Below are positions 17,903-28,400 of a DNA stretch of 64,000 bases, one piece after another. Each line of letters begins with the position of its first letter. The stretch's first letter is position 1. The stretch comes from Bacillus sp. S3 (GTDB lineage Bacteria > Bacillota > Bacilli > Bacillales > Cytobacillaceae): NCBI RefSeq assembly GCF_005154805.1, contig NZ_CP039727.1, positions 4,461,501 to 4,525,500 of the forward strand, in the 5' to 3' direction. The position numbers and the translations under genes are program-made. Below the pieces are notes generated by a model that searched no databases, was not told the origin of the DNA, and saw only the letters and a list, made by a program, of their open reading frames with translations.

Positions 17903-19558
17903 CTAGATAGATTCAGCTATTTTTCTATTAATTTGTTCTCGGATACCCAACAACCAATCACTTTGACATGGGTATTGTTTAAACGTAATTGGATGTTCCA
18001 ATTGATTTTCCAATAAAGAAATGACTTCATCTCTTCCTATCAGACCTTCCAATAATTTTAGTGCTCTTACATCCTGCAGGGCATCGAAAAAGACTTCGAG
18101 TCTGAGCGATTCAATCGGACCCTTTTCGCCGGGATACACTAAAAAGGCATCACCTGAAGGGAAGCTGATATCCGCATCCGTATTCTTAAACGGATCAATT
18201 GGTTTACGGGAATACTGCGAAAACCAAAAATTATAGCCCCAGTGCAGGAAACCCTTAATATCATGTTTATACAGCTGTAATCCAAGGATCCGCGTTCTGA
18301 CAGATGGGAAGTTAAAAAATCGATTCGAAACCTCTTTATATTGGGCATTGCAATAATAGGTCCAAAGATTCGGTACACCCTGATCAAGAAATGGTTCGAT
18401 ATGGTCAGTCGCTGGAATCGGTTGTTTTACCAATCCTTTTTTATAAAATTCATAATCCGATAAGGCGTCAATAATAGGAAATTCCGCAAGATGGGTAAAG
18501 ATCAATTCACTTGCACGCCTATAAGATTCCAAATGCTCCGTGTTTGGTTCATCAGAGATATGAAAGTAAACCTGCTTTTCTAGATGGTGATTTTTAATAT
18601 ATTTCACTAACTGCGGCAGGAACTGGGAAAGAAACAATTGATAATCCTCACCCGTTGCATCTGTATCCCAGCCGAAAATGGATTGCTCCTGACCGTCCAT
18701 AACGGCGACAATTTTCGGGGCATGGTACGCCCCCCACTGAGTAAAAAAATGGGAGAACTCAAAGTATTGAATGCCACGATTTGAACAAATCTCTATCCAG
18801 CGTGTCAATTTGTCAAAAGAAAAACAATACTCATCTCCATGCTTTTCTACCCCGATTAATTGGACCGTAGGCCGTTCTCCACCTACCTCTGTATCAAGCG
18901 GAGGGGTAAACAATGGAGTAAGAATCATGTTGATTCCATGGTCAGCTGCGGTTTTTACATACTGGTCCACAAGTTCCCAATACCCCTCACTAAACACATC
19001 AACATCGTAGTAGACAGCCAAACAATCCGTATGAAACCATTCCGTATGAATCAATTGCTGTTGAGGCAATTCAACAGGAACCACCTCCAGCAGAAATTGT
19101 TCCTCCGCCAATTTGTCGCCATTTTCATTGTTAAAAACGATGGTAATTTCATGAATGCCCGGTTGATCCTTACTATCGATAGGAACGGTAAACCAGACAG
19201 AGCGCCATTGGTTTGGATAGCCAATCATTCCCTCTTCACCAATCGGATACAGGGGGTCTGGATATAACCCCGGCGCCGTCCGCAGAACCTGGTCATCATG
19301 GTCGTGAAAGCTAGGGTATTCCGATGGAACAAGTCCCACCATTCGAACTTGTACAGGAGTTTGAAAATCTGCTTTTACTTCCACACCGATATTTTTGATT
19401 GGTTCCCCTATAAATCGATAAGCAACTTGAAAAGAAAAAACTTCATTTTGCAATGAAGTTGCCCTGCTAAATGAAGGGTGCGTCAGCTCCTCATCAGCAA
19501 ACACTTTTTCAAGGGAACTTAAACATCTTGTTTCAAAAGTAATATCGCTCCCGTTCAT
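17903..19558 (-). CDS. DUF4091 / GH123-like glycoside hydrolase-type protein
   Basis: The 551-residue protein has an N-terminal beta-sandwich (about 1-150) followed by a TIM-barrel-like DUF4091 region. QVYFHISDEPNTEHLESYR (about residues 325-343) carries the Asp-Glu pair that in GH123 enzymes positions the substrate acetamido group and acts as general acid. WGYNFWFSQ and the C-terminal SFPSGDAFLVYPG and SLRLEVFFDALQDVRALKLLE are typical of this group. GH123 members are N-acetyl-beta-galactosaminidases; most DUF4091 proteins are uncharacterised. No signal peptide, so a cytoplasmic role. Its place between beta-galactosidase and sugar isomerase genes suggests a glycosidase in the same pathway. 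Confidence 0.75.
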   Translation of the reverse strand: MNGSDITFETRCLSSLEKVFADEELTHPSFSRATSLQNEVFSFQVAYRFIGEPIKNIGVEVKADFQTPVQVRMVGLVPSEYPSFHDHDDQVLRTAPGLYPDPLYPIGEEGMIGYPNQWRSVWFTVPIDSKDQPGIHEITIVFNNENGDKLAEEQFLLEVVPVELPQQQLIHTEWFHTDCLAVYYDVDVFSEGYWELVDQYVKTAADHGINMILTPLFTPPLDTEVGGERPTVQLIGVEKHGDEYCFSFDKLTRWIEICSNRGIQYFEFSHFFTQWGAYHAPKIVAVMDGQEQSIFGWDTDATGEDYQLFLSQFLPQLVKYIKNHHLEKQVYFHISDEPNTEHLESYRRASELIFTHLAEFPIIDALSDYEFYKKGLVKQPIPATDHIEPFLDQGVPNLWTYYCNAQYKEVSNRFFNFPSVRTRILGLQLYKHDIKGFLHWGYNFWFSQYSRKPIDPFKNTDADISFPSGDAFLVYPGEKGPIESLRLEVFFDALQDVRALKLLEGLIGRDEVISLLENQLEHPITFKQYPCQSDWLLGIREQINRKIAESI

Positions 19559-19570
19559 CTAACTCCCCCT

Positions 19571-20353
19571 CTACAATTCTTCTTCCAAGCTTACGAGATA
19601 ATCAAATCCTCTTTTTAGGCTTTCGAAGATGCCGATTCTAGAATAATCTTGCTCCACACAATAATATTCAACTCCGTTTGCTTCTCCCCATTTAACAACG
19701 GACCTCATATCAATATCACCGCTGCCAACTTCCATTAAGTTGTTTTCCATATCGTTCACATCATATCCGGAACGATAATCTTTCAAATGGAGGATTGGAG
19801 CCCTTCCACTGTATTTCTTAATCGTTTCCACAGGATTTTCACCAGCGACCGTCATCCAATACGTATCTGGTTCTGGGTAAATGCATATCCCATTGACAGG
19901 GTCGGTAATATAATCCATGACTTTCCGGCCATCGACATCATTGTTGTAATCATACTCCGGATTATGAAGACCAACTCTAAAACCAAGCGGACTCAATTTT
20001 TGTGCCGCTGCCAGCAATACTTCTTTTGTCTTGCGGTAGCCTTGTTCGTTCTGTTCTTCATCATCAATATACTTGTCGTAAATCGTTTTACAGCCAAATA
20101 AATAGGCCTCTTCAATGATTCCATCTAAATCGTTAAAAAAACGATCATGCTTGATATGCATGCCTGCGACTCGTAATTGATATTCTTTAAGTAACCGGGC
20201 AACTTGAATCGGATCATTTCCTCTCATCCCATCAAGCTGGACAGCCTCAAAACCAATTTCCTTCAGTTTTCTTAAAGTCCCTTCAGCATCCTCTGCAAAC
20301 TCCTTGCGGACAGAGTACATTTGCGCGGCAATCTTTGACGTTAAATTTTTCAC
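19571..20353 (-). CDS. Sugar phosphate isomerase/epimerase (AP endonuclease 2-like TIM barrel)
   Basis: The 260-residue protein is a xylose-isomerase-like TIM barrel. Metal ligands are likely in RVGLHNPEYDYNN, ICIYPEPDTYWM, ILHLKDYRSG and YYCVEQDYS. It starts with GTG overlapping the aldo/keto reductase stop by four bases (GTGA). The family contains IolE/IolI, 3-keto-sugar hydratase/isomerases and many orphan enzymes, so the reaction is not predictable. Coupling to the reductase suggests successive steps on one sugar. Confidence 0.8.
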   Translation of the reverse strand: MKNLTSKIAAQMYSVRKEFAEDAEGTLRKLKEIGFEAVQLDGMRGNDPIQVARLLKEYQLRVAGMHIKHDRFFNDLDGIIEEAYLFGCKTIYDKYIDDEEQNEQGYRKTKEVLLAAAQKLSPLGFRVGLHNPEYDYNNDVDGRKVMDYITDPVNGICIYPEPDTYWMTVAGENPVETIKKYSGRAPILHLKDYRSGYDVNDMENNLMEVGSGDIDMRSVVKWGEANGVEYYCVEQDYSRIGIFESLKRGFDYLVSLEEEL

Positions 20354-21315
20354 GCTAGCTCATCTCTTTTCAAATCCAAGTAATGGATCTCTTCTGGAGT
20401 AAGTTCAATAGATGCACCTGAAATGGAAGAAACTAATTCATTCTTATTTTCTGAACCAATCAGTGCGGCAGTAGGAAATGATTGATTTAATACATAGGAT
20501 AAAGCAATTTGAATCGGTGATGCCTGTTTCTTCTCCGCCAATACTTTAGCGCGGCTGTATCTTTCCCAGTTTTCCTCGCTATAATAAACTTCCACCATTT
20601 CTTGATCGTCAAGAATTTCTGGAGCAAAACGTCCTGAGAAGAAGCCGCCTGCTTGACTGGACCAAGAAAATAACGGGAGGCCTGTTTCTTCATGCCATTT
20701 CACCATGTCACTGTTCGCGGACACGCAATTTTCCCAGCGTGGCTTTAATGGCTTAGCCAGGCTTAAATTAGGACTGTTGAAGCTAAGCCGTGTCAATCTA
20801 TTTTCCTTTGCATAGTTATCTGCCTCGATGATTCGATCTATTTCCCAATTGGATAACCCGATGGCGTAAATTCTTCCTGCTTCAACTTGTTTATGAAGAG
20901 CTTCCATAATCGGGCCAACCGGTTTTGTTGGATCATCTCTATGCAATGCATAAAGTTCAACGTGGTCGGTTTTTAAATATTCCAAGCTCGTCATTAAATC
21001 TTCTTCAATTGCTTCAGGGGTTACTCTTGGCTGGTGAGGATTTTCCCTTACAGGATGGCAACCTTTTGTTAATATATTCAACTTGTCCCGATTGCCTCTC
21101 ATTTCCATCCATATTCCCAATGCCTTTTCACTATGACGATAATGTCTTGCCGTATCAAAGGTATTGCCGCCATGAGCCATATATTCATCTAAAACAGGTG
21201 CGGCAAATTCCATATTATCAAGTCTCAGGAAATCCCCAGATCCCAAAACAATATTTGAGCAAGTCAGGGTAATAGGCTGATGATTTCTGGTCCCATTGAC
21301 AGTAATAGATTTCAT
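20350..21315 (-). CDS. Aldo/keto reductase
   Basis: The 321-residue NAD(P)H-dependent TIM barrel has the AKR catalytic set: D in NTFDTARHYRHSE (Asp and Tyr), K in ILTKGCHP and H in ELYALHRDDP. IGLSNWEIDRI and the cofactor loop AALIGSENKNELVSSI are also typical. It begins with ATG after GGGAGGAAG. It sits between the PTS genes and the isomerase, and probably reduces or oxidises a sugar carbonyl from the imported glycan. The catalytic tyrosine is displaced slightly compared with typical DTAxxYG motifs (here DTARHYR). Confidence 0.85.
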   Translation of the reverse strand: MKSITVNGTRNHQPITLTCSNIVLGSGDFLRLDNMEFAAPVLDEYMAHGGNTFDTARHYRHSEKALGIWMEMRGNRDKLNILTKGCHPVRENPHQPRVTPEAIEEDLMTSLEYLKTDHVELYALHRDDPTKPVGPIMEALHKQVEAGRIYAIGLSNWEIDRIIEADNYAKENRLTRLSFNSPNLSLAKPLKPRWENCVSANSDMVKWHEETGLPLFSWSSQAGGFFSGRFAPEILDDQEMVEVYYSEENWERYSRAKVLAEKKQASPIQIALSYVLNQSFPTAALIGSENKNELVSSISGASIELTPEEIHYLDLKRDELA

Positions 21316-21336
21316 TTTTTCTTCCTCCCATGCTGT

Positions 21337-22644
21337 TTAAAAATCTAAATCAAGTTCTGCATACCGATCGTTATCTTGATTATTTTGCTCTTCCATGACG
21401 CTTTTTTCATAAAGCTTAAAGAAAGGGTAATACATAATGACCGCGAGTATGAAGACAACGATCATCATAATTAACGCCCGCCAGTCCATTGTGGACAAAA
21501 CCTGTGCAATAGGGATGGGTGCATCGGCCACATGAACAACGGGAAAGTTCACAAATCCCCACTTAAAAATATACCATTGTAAGGTAGCCAATATTGGCGT
21601 TCCAATCACAAAAGGAATAAACAAATAGATATTAAATGCGATCGGCAGGCCGTAGAGAATCGGTTCCGTAATCGAAAACAAACTTGGAATAACGGATGTT
21701 TTACCAACACTTTTAATCTCGTTCACTTTACTGCCTAATGCTAAGAGGACAAGGGCTCCAGCAATCCCTGCCCCTGATAAACTAGCAAAGTAATCCCAGA
21801 AGTTTGGAGTGAAAATATATTCCGGTGTCCCCCCGTTCATCACGGCCGATAGGTCTTCTCCTAAATAGAAGGTGGCGAACGGCAGAATAAAACCGGCTAG
21901 AACGGCATACCCATTGATACCAATAAACCAAAACAGCATTTCCAAGAATACGAGAATAAAGACCATAACTGGTGTATCAATCGATTCAATCCCCCAAAAC
22001 AGGTAATGAAAGATCCATTCCGACACATTAGTCTGCTTTGTCGTAGTTTCAATCAATAGATTGATAGCCAAGAAGGCAGCCGAAAGTAATACAACAGGCA
22101 TGACGAATTGGAATGTATGAACACTGCCTTCTGGGATGTGTTTAAATTTAGCGGTTAAATTATATTTCGTACATTTGTTTAATACTTCCACCGTCAATAA
22201 CGACACAATTAAAGCAATTAGGAAGCCCCCCGTATCAAAATTCCCATAATTAATTCCAGTCGGGGTAATCCCGCCAACAGCAACCCCGACAATAAAAACG
22301 CTGGAAAAAATCGATGGGATGATGGGGGCATCAATCCTTCTAGCATGACGATACGATACAGACACGGCTGCATAGATCGACAGCATCCCGAATGTCAGTT
22401 GTACCGGAATATTCAATAGATCTAGCTTCAGAGGACCTAATAACCCAAAGTTTTTCTGTAAGTATTGTAAAATGAACGAAATAACAAAGAAAAACGATCC
22501 AATGAGTAAGACTGCTGTTAAGTCCTGCATTCCATTTTTGATGGAAGCTAAATGTTTTTGCTTCTCCAGTCTCCCCGCGAAGGGTGCAATTGCCTTTTGA
22601 ATGGTGGGGATTCGTTTGTCTATAAAGCTAAGGAGTGATTTCAT
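21337..22644 (-). CDS. PTS lactose/cellobiose-family IIC permease
   Basis: The 435-residue membrane protein has about 10 hydrophobic segments and the family pattern of an N-terminal loop (KRIPTIQKAIAPFAG), then GSFFFVISFIL. The central INGYAVLAGFILPFATFYLG and the substrate-site region PSLFSITEPILYGLPIAFN contain the conserved NEP/TEPILYG-type motif. It transports and, with IIA and IIB, phosphorylates a disaccharide or beta-glycoside. It follows the IIA and IIB genes and is slightly set apart by 16 bases. Substrate unknown; neighbours suggest beta-galactosyl or hexosaminyl sugars. Confidence 0.9.
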   Translation of the reverse strand: MKSLLSFIDKRIPTIQKAIAPFAGRLEKQKHLASIKNGMQDLTAVLLIGSFFFVISFILQYLQKNFGLLGPLKLDLLNIPVQLTFGMLSIYAAVSVSYRHARRIDAPIIPSIFSSVFIVGVAVGGITPTGINYGNFDTGGFLIALIVSLLTVEVLNKCTKYNLTAKFKHIPEGSVHTFQFVMPVVLLSAAFLAINLLIETTTKQTNVSEWIFHYLFWGIESIDTPVMVFILVFLEMLFWFIGINGYAVLAGFILPFATFYLGEDLSAVMNGGTPEYIFTPNFWDYFASLSGAGIAGALVLLALGSKVNEIKSVGKTSVIPSLFSITEPILYGLPIAFNIYLFIPFVIGTPILATLQWYIFKWGFVNFPVVHVADAPIPIAQVLSTMDWRALIMMIVVFILAVIMYYPFFKLYEKSVMEEQNNQDNDRYAELDLDF

Positions 22645-22660
22645 TGAAACGAACTCCCTA

Positions 22661-22999
22661 TTAATTAACCCTTTGTGAATTCATGACAATTGCTTGTTTA
22701 ATAATATTCCCCGCATTCATCGTTCCATAATCTTTGCTATTAATAATTTCGATTGGTTTTTGATGAGCATCTGCCAATTCCTTTAGTTCATCAAAGCGAT
22801 GGCCGATTTGCGGACCAAGAAGCATCACATCGAAATGAGCAATATGTTCGTTTAATTCTCCTGCCGGATGAGCTTCTATTTTAATATCCTTGTCTTTTAG
22901 TTTTTCACTGTTGTTGACAACCTCTTTCATCTTGGACACTAAAATGCCAGTGGATGCTCCTAAATTACAAAGCAATAGAATGTGCAGTTTATTGTTCAT
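22661..22999 (-). CDS. PTS lactose/cellobiose-family IIB component
   Basis: A 112-residue cytoplasmic protein with the phosphocysteine loop LLLCNLGASTGILVSKM (C11). PQIGHRFDELKELA is the second conserved segment. It takes phosphate from IIA and passes it to the sugar bound in IIC. The ATG overlaps the IIA stop by about 11 bases, with AAGGAG inside the end of IIA. Confidence 0.92.
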   Translation of the reverse strand: MNNKLHILLLCNLGASTGILVSKMKEVVNNSEKLKDKDIKIEAHPAGELNEHIAHFDVMLLGPQIGHRFDELKELADAHQKPIEIINSKDYGTMNAGNIIKQAIVMNSQRVN

Positions 23000-23318
23000 T
23001 GCAAACCAACTCCTTCTTTAAAGTGTTGAACATAAGAATCATTTCTTTCACAATGGTTGACATTAAAATGGTATTCATTAACGTATCCTGAGCATGAATT
23101 AATAACACAGAGAATTCATTTGGAACGCCATTTGCTTCATTGACAATTAAACTAGTTTGTAAGTTATGGGCTTCATTCATTAATATTTCGGAGTTTTTAA
23201 TATTTTCTTCCGCCAGTTCCAGTTTCCCGTTCCGGGCATGTTCCAGCGCCTTTACAAGAATTGAAAATGCTTCTCCTGCTTTTGAAATCATTTCAAATGA
23301 GATTTGCTCATTCACCAT
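22989..23318 (-). CDS. PTS lactose/cellobiose-family IIA component
   Basis: I place the start at ATG 23318, five bases after AAGGGGTGG; a GTG nine bases earlier overlaps that ribosome binding site. The 109-residue helical protein ends its third helix with the phospho-accepting H75 in VLLIHAQDTLMNTILM, as in LacF/LicA proteins. It receives phosphate from HPr. Directly downstream of the LicR-type regulator gene. Confidence 0.92.
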   Translation of the reverse strand: MVNEQISFEMISKAGEAFSILVKALEHARNGKLELAEENIKNSEILMNEAHNLQTSLIVNEANGVPNEFSVLLIHAQDTLMNTILMSTIVKEMILMFNTLKKELVCNEQ

Positions 23319-23330
23319 TAAAACCACCCC

Positions 23331-25364
23331 TTAGCTGTATAGTGTTGCAGAAACCAAATCATATATTTCTCTATTTGATTGTAATTGAATTAACCTTTCC
23401 ACTTTCTCATCATCCAATGCCAGCTTTGCGATATTTTCCACGAGCATATGAGTATCTTTCGATTTAAAAGCTAACGTAATAATTAATTTAATTGGCTTTT
23501 CAAATCGATCATTGATATCGATTCCATTTGGTAAAATGGTGATCGAGATGGAATCCTGTATTACCCCGTCCTCCATACCTGCATGGGCAAGCATAACCCC
23601 TGGTGCGACAACCATATAAGGACCAAACTTTCGCAAGTTAGTAATGATTTTTTGCTCGTAGGTTTCACTAATTAACCCTTTATCGATTAATGCACGTGTC
23701 CCCGCTTTGATGGCCAAATCCCATCGGTTGGTTGGAATGCTTTTTTCCCTCGTGATATAGGATTCGTCAAAATAAATTTTCGGGATTTCTTTTTTAGGAG
23801 CCCTTGCATCATCTTTCGAAAGGATGTTAATTAAGTCCAATTCCAGCTTACTCAAATTTGTAATGTTGGTATTTGCCCGGATTGTTTGCATGATTAAATT
23901 AAATTTATCTAACTCGTTTTTCTCATTCATCACGAGTTTTAAGCTTAAATGTTGCTGCAGGACTTCCAAATCCTTTTTCCGCAAGTAATTATTAACCTTT
24001 AATATTTTGGAAGACTGAATATCCGGCAAATCAACCGTAGAAATAATAAAATCATATTGATTGAGATGCTCTTTGCTAAATTCCCGTACAGGTAAGGTTT
24101 TTACTTCCTCATATTCAAATATTTTCTTAATCTGCGTGCTGATCATTTGCGAAATCGCTAAGCCTTCCACACAGACAATTAATATTCTGGCCTTTTTCAC
24201 CTTACGATCTTCCTGCCTGCGGATCTCTGATGCAAAGTAGATCGCAATAAAGGAAATCTCTTGATCTCCAATGCTAATCCCCAAATATTTCTCTGCATTG
24301 TTGCAGGCTGCTTTTGTCGCTAAAAATAGCTCTTTATAGTCCGAAACAAAATCGTGAAAAATCGGATTTTGGACAACGATTGATTGCTTCACCCGTTTCA
24401 CCATTGCCTCAATATGTGCTTTTAATTGCGAGATAAAAGCAGGATTAGCTTTGAAATCAACGTGATACGCCCTGCATATATGGTCAATAATTTCTTCAAG
24501 AAATTTCGCAATCGTTTGATCATCACTATGATCGGAATGGCTTCTCATATTTTCAATAATCGTTAATAGAAGCGCCCCATGTTCGGACTTCTCTTGGCGC
24601 TGTTGAATAAAGTCATTAAAATGCCAATCAGCATTTTCTTGGAGGATTTTCATCACGACAATTAATAATAAGACATAATTACGGTCATCTAAGACTTTCC
24701 CTGCATATTTTTCGATATTCCGGCATTCCAGCAAGGCCTGATGCAAAATATCCAAATCAAGCAGATTAAATAACACCAATTCCGCCTGCTTCGAGAAAAC
24801 ATTATCATTATTGAGTACAAAGCTATAGATTTCCCGAATGTTAATTAACTCCATTAACACTCTTGTAAAAAAATTATATTTTTTTACTTGTGGACCGGAA
24901 ATGGTGAAGCCTTTTCTCGTATGATGAACCAATGACAAATTCTCGTTTAGGAGCATTTCTTCGATCTCGCTTAAATTGTTTAACACGGTCGTCCGGGAAA
25001 TAAAGAGAATATCCTCAAATTCCGCAACCGGGACAATTTCGTCGCTAATTAACAATTTAAGCAAGATAAAACTTTGAATCTCTTTCTTTGAGTACTTATA
25101 TTCACGTATCGTCGTGTATTGGTTGAAGGCTTGGAGCTGCCCCTTAAGCCCCGCCTTCTCCATTATGATAATTCCTTTTTTCGGATTTTTCCTAATTACA
25201 TCTAAATGATTTTTCATTAAATACTTTTCAATATTATTGATGTCATACCTTACTTGTCTTTCTGTGAGATGTAAATGTTCAGAGATATTCTTATAGGTCA
25301 TAAATTCTTCTTGGACAAGTAAGAATTCCAATATTTGCAGCTCTCTTTGCTTCAATCTCACCAT
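23331..25364 (-). CDS. licR: LicR-type PRD transcriptional activator with PTS IIB and IIA domains
   Basis: The 677-residue regulator has an N-terminal HTH (EFMTYKNISEHLHLTERQVRYDINNIE), a second HTH_11/Mga-like segment and two PRD domains (about 180-290 and 300-400). A IIB-like domain (RILIVCVEGLAISQMISTQI, cysteine near 408) and a C-terminal mannitol/fructose-type IIA domain (VVAPGVMLAHAGMEDGVIQ) complete it. PTS phosphorylation of PRD and IIA histidines normally tunes activity to substrate and glucose availability. It is the first gene of the operon and presumably activates its own promoter. The name licR is by architecture, not by proven substrate. Confidence 0.85.
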   Translation of the reverse strand: MVRLKQRELQILEFLLVQEEFMTYKNISEHLHLTERQVRYDINNIEKYLMKNHLDVIRKNPKKGIIIMEKAGLKGQLQAFNQYTTIREYKYSKKEIQSFILLKLLISDEIVPVAEFEDILFISRTTVLNNLSEIEEMLLNENLSLVHHTRKGFTISGPQVKKYNFFTRVLMELINIREIYSFVLNNDNVFSKQAELVLFNLLDLDILHQALLECRNIEKYAGKVLDDRNYVLLLIVVMKILQENADWHFNDFIQQRQEKSEHGALLLTIIENMRSHSDHSDDQTIAKFLEEIIDHICRAYHVDFKANPAFISQLKAHIEAMVKRVKQSIVVQNPIFHDFVSDYKELFLATKAACNNAEKYLGISIGDQEISFIAIYFASEIRRQEDRKVKKARILIVCVEGLAISQMISTQIKKIFEYEEVKTLPVREFSKEHLNQYDFIISTVDLPDIQSSKILKVNNYLRKKDLEVLQQHLSLKLVMNEKNELDKFNLIMQTIRANTNITNLSKLELDLINILSKDDARAPKKEIPKIYFDESYITREKSIPTNRWDLAIKAGTRALIDKGLISETYEQKIITNLRKFGPYMVVAPGVMLAHAGMEDGVIQDSISITILPNGIDINDRFEKPIKLIITLAFKSKDTHMLVENIAKLALDDEKVERLIQLQSNREIYDLVSATLYS

Positions 25365-25384
25365 GATGCCTACCCCCTAGGTAC

Positions 25385-25413
25385 ATAATAAATATGGAAA
25401 AGCACCAAAACAA
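25385..25413 (-). promoter_or_regulatory. Candidate promoter of the lic-type operon
   Basis: Minus strand TTGTTT (25413-25408), 17-base spacer, TATTAT (25390-25385), some 20 bases before the regulator start. No clear cre site was seen here. Confidence 0.45.
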
Positions 25414-25456
25414 TCTTACTTATAACCATTTTTGACAGCTAAATCGCTGAAAAATA

Positions 25457-28400
25457 TTATACTGTGAACAGTAAAGTTTTAATTTCGAATGGTTTCACTG
25501 TTACATCCACTTCGTTTGTGGATACCAGATCACCAATTGGATTTTCCATTAAATCGGTTTCCGTCCAAGAACTGAATGGGAAATTAGCTTTGAACGTCAC
25601 TTTTTGTGTGCCGCCGGTATAATCATGGAATCTGACAATCACTCCATCGGAATTTTCTGCCTTCTTAATCGCATCAATCAAGATTTTTGGTTCATTCATA
25701 AAAGTAATAAGCTGTTGTTGAACAAAAGGTACCGTTCCAGATACTGCCTCTAGCGGGCAATTGACCGCCCAAGCCTCTTGGACCGTATTCGCTTGAATAA
25801 AGTCACCGCTATGTGGATACAGGCTATAGGTAAATTCATGCTCGCCCACATCTGCAGTCGGGTCTGGATCAATAGCTCCCTTTAATAATGTTAGTCGGAT
25901 GACATTATCTTTAATGTCATGACCATATTTCGAGTCATTCAATAAACTCACACCAAATTGATATTCAGATAGGTCGACCCATTGATGGGCAACTGATTCA
26001 AATCGTGCCATATCCCAGCTTGTGTTCCAATGTGTCGGCCGCTTCACATTCCCGAATTGGATATCATAGGTTGCTTCTGTTGTTCTTACGTTGACTGGGA
26101 ACGCTACTTTCAATAATTGCTGGCGTTCATTCCAATTTACCTTTGTCTTAAAATCAATTCTCTTTGATTTTGAACTTACGATCATCGTTTGAGTGATGGC
26201 AGATTTGCCAAATTGATAGGTAAATTCAATTTCAACAAACAGGGAATTCTTTTCCTTCACCGTGATGGCATCAGCAGCGATTTCCTTCATTTTTTCGCTA
26301 TAGTAAATATCGATATCCCATGCATCAAAGTTCATTGGCTTATCTTCGAAAAGCTGGAATACATTTCCTTTACCTGCAAGTACTTCTCTTCCCGTTTCTT
26401 TATCTAAGAGACCGACTAATTGGCCGTCGGTATTCCACTCAATCACGTAGAATGGCGTTTCCACCTTTCGCTCTTCTACAATAAATACCTCTGTTTCAGC
26501 AGTAGCTTCCTTCGTGTTGAACCCTTTGATGGTTTCATAGCCCAAAGAAGGTATATTTGGCACATACACACGGTAACCGTCCGCTAGTTCAACCGATTCT
26601 AACGGCTGATTGGCATGATTGACAAAACGTAACCCTGCAGTTGTTTCAGGAATGAACACAAAGTCGCTGCGCTCCCACGCATTGCTATTAAAAATGTTCC
26701 ATTCGTTTGATTGATTGTTTACTATTTTACAACGGAATTCCTCGTTAATACGCTCTAGAATTTCTGTTGCCACGCCGTACTCTATTCTCGCATCCTCATA
26801 TACCTCATGGATAGAGGAGCCTGGAATAATATCATGGAACTGATTGCGGAGAATAATCTCCCAGCCGTCATGCAGCTTGTCCATTGGATACTCATACTGA
26901 CTATTCTCTTTTAATGCCCATAATCTTAAAAACTCTGCTTCCCTGTACCCTAACTCCAGTTTCCGGTTAAATTTCTTAACGAACGCTTGAGAAGTATACG
27001 TTCCGCGATGGTACTCCAGATACAGTTCCCCGTCCCATGTATGAACATATTCATCCGTATTTTCTACCGTCTCACGCAGATTTTCAAAGTATTGCTTAGC
27101 GGAACCTGTCTTCACATGCGGCAGTCCTGGGATTTTATCCAAACGTCTTCGCTGTTCCAGCATTTCCCGATTCACACCGCCGCCGCCATCCCCGTGGCCA
27201 TAGCAGACAAGCATTTCTTGATTAATATTCTTATCAATATAGTTATCATAGACGCCTTTTACCGTCTTTGGCTCTAATACACCGTTATACGTATAATGGA
27301 AGGAATCGGTCCCATAATCTTCAGGTTCAGGTGTTGTAATAAAATGGGTTAAGATTTTGCTTCCATCAATACCCTTCCACCAAAACGTGTCATGCGGCAT
27401 CCGATTAAATTGATTCCAGCTGATCTTCGTTGTCATAAAGGCTTTTAGATTGGACTTCACCAAAATTTGCGGCAATGCCCATGAATAGCCGAAAACATCT
27501 GGCAGCCATAAGAAGTTCGGTTCTTTATCAAATTCATTTTTCATGAACTGTGTTCCGTGCAATAACTGTCTGACAATCGATTCGCCCGATGGTATATTAC
27601 AATCCGCTTCTAGCCACATTCCTCCGTCAATTTCCCAAGAACCATCGGCCACTCTTTGCTTAATTTGCTCATAGATTTCCGGATAATCCTTTTTCATATA
27701 GGAATATAATTGCGGCTGTGACTGCAAGAAATAGTAGTCCGGATAACGTTCCATTAAACGCAACACAGTCGAAAACGATCTTGCCGCCTTTTCTCTCGTA
27801 TGTTTCAATCTCCATAACCAGGCTACATCGATATGCGTGTGTCCAATCGCAGTCACCGTTACAGGTGTATGCTTGTCCAGTTTCTCAATCTCACGCTGCA
27901 TCGTATCATTTGCCTCGATACAGGATTGATAAAAGGACTCACTTCCAGGTTCAGACCAATCAATACATGTAAATGTCTTTGCCAATGCTTTTTCTAAAAT
28001 CACTTTATTTGGATCATTTTTATCAAGAATCTGTGCCGTTTCCAAAACCATTTTGGCCGTATAATATAAATCATCCACATCTGGCTGTAAGCTTGCAATA
28101 TCGCTATATTTAAAGTCATGCTTGATGGTTCTTGGCGGACCGCCGCCTTCTAACCCTGACCATAATTTCAAACTCAAATCGATCGTCGTTCCATAGAATC
28201 GTTTATCGATAAATACTTCTTTATGATTCGCATCTACTCCTTGATAGGGAACGCCATTGATAAACAGCAAAGATTCAAAACCTGAGTTGGTTCCTCCATC
28301 AGTTTTCCCGAAATTAAACAGTAAAACGAATTCGTCGTCTTTTGAATCAGGAATAGACAATTTGCTAGAAAGCCAAATGTAATAGTCTCTGCCTGACCAT

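Noticed and set aside
19571..20353. Isomerase/epimerase considered as the missing IolE or IolI
   Set aside because: It shares only the general TIM-barrel fold pattern, lacks the IolE N-terminal landmarks I know and is coupled to the PTS operon rather than iol.
20350..21315. Aldo/keto reductase considered as IolS
   Set aside because: Sequence around the active site and N-terminus differs from IolS, and it is not next to the iolR-like gene.
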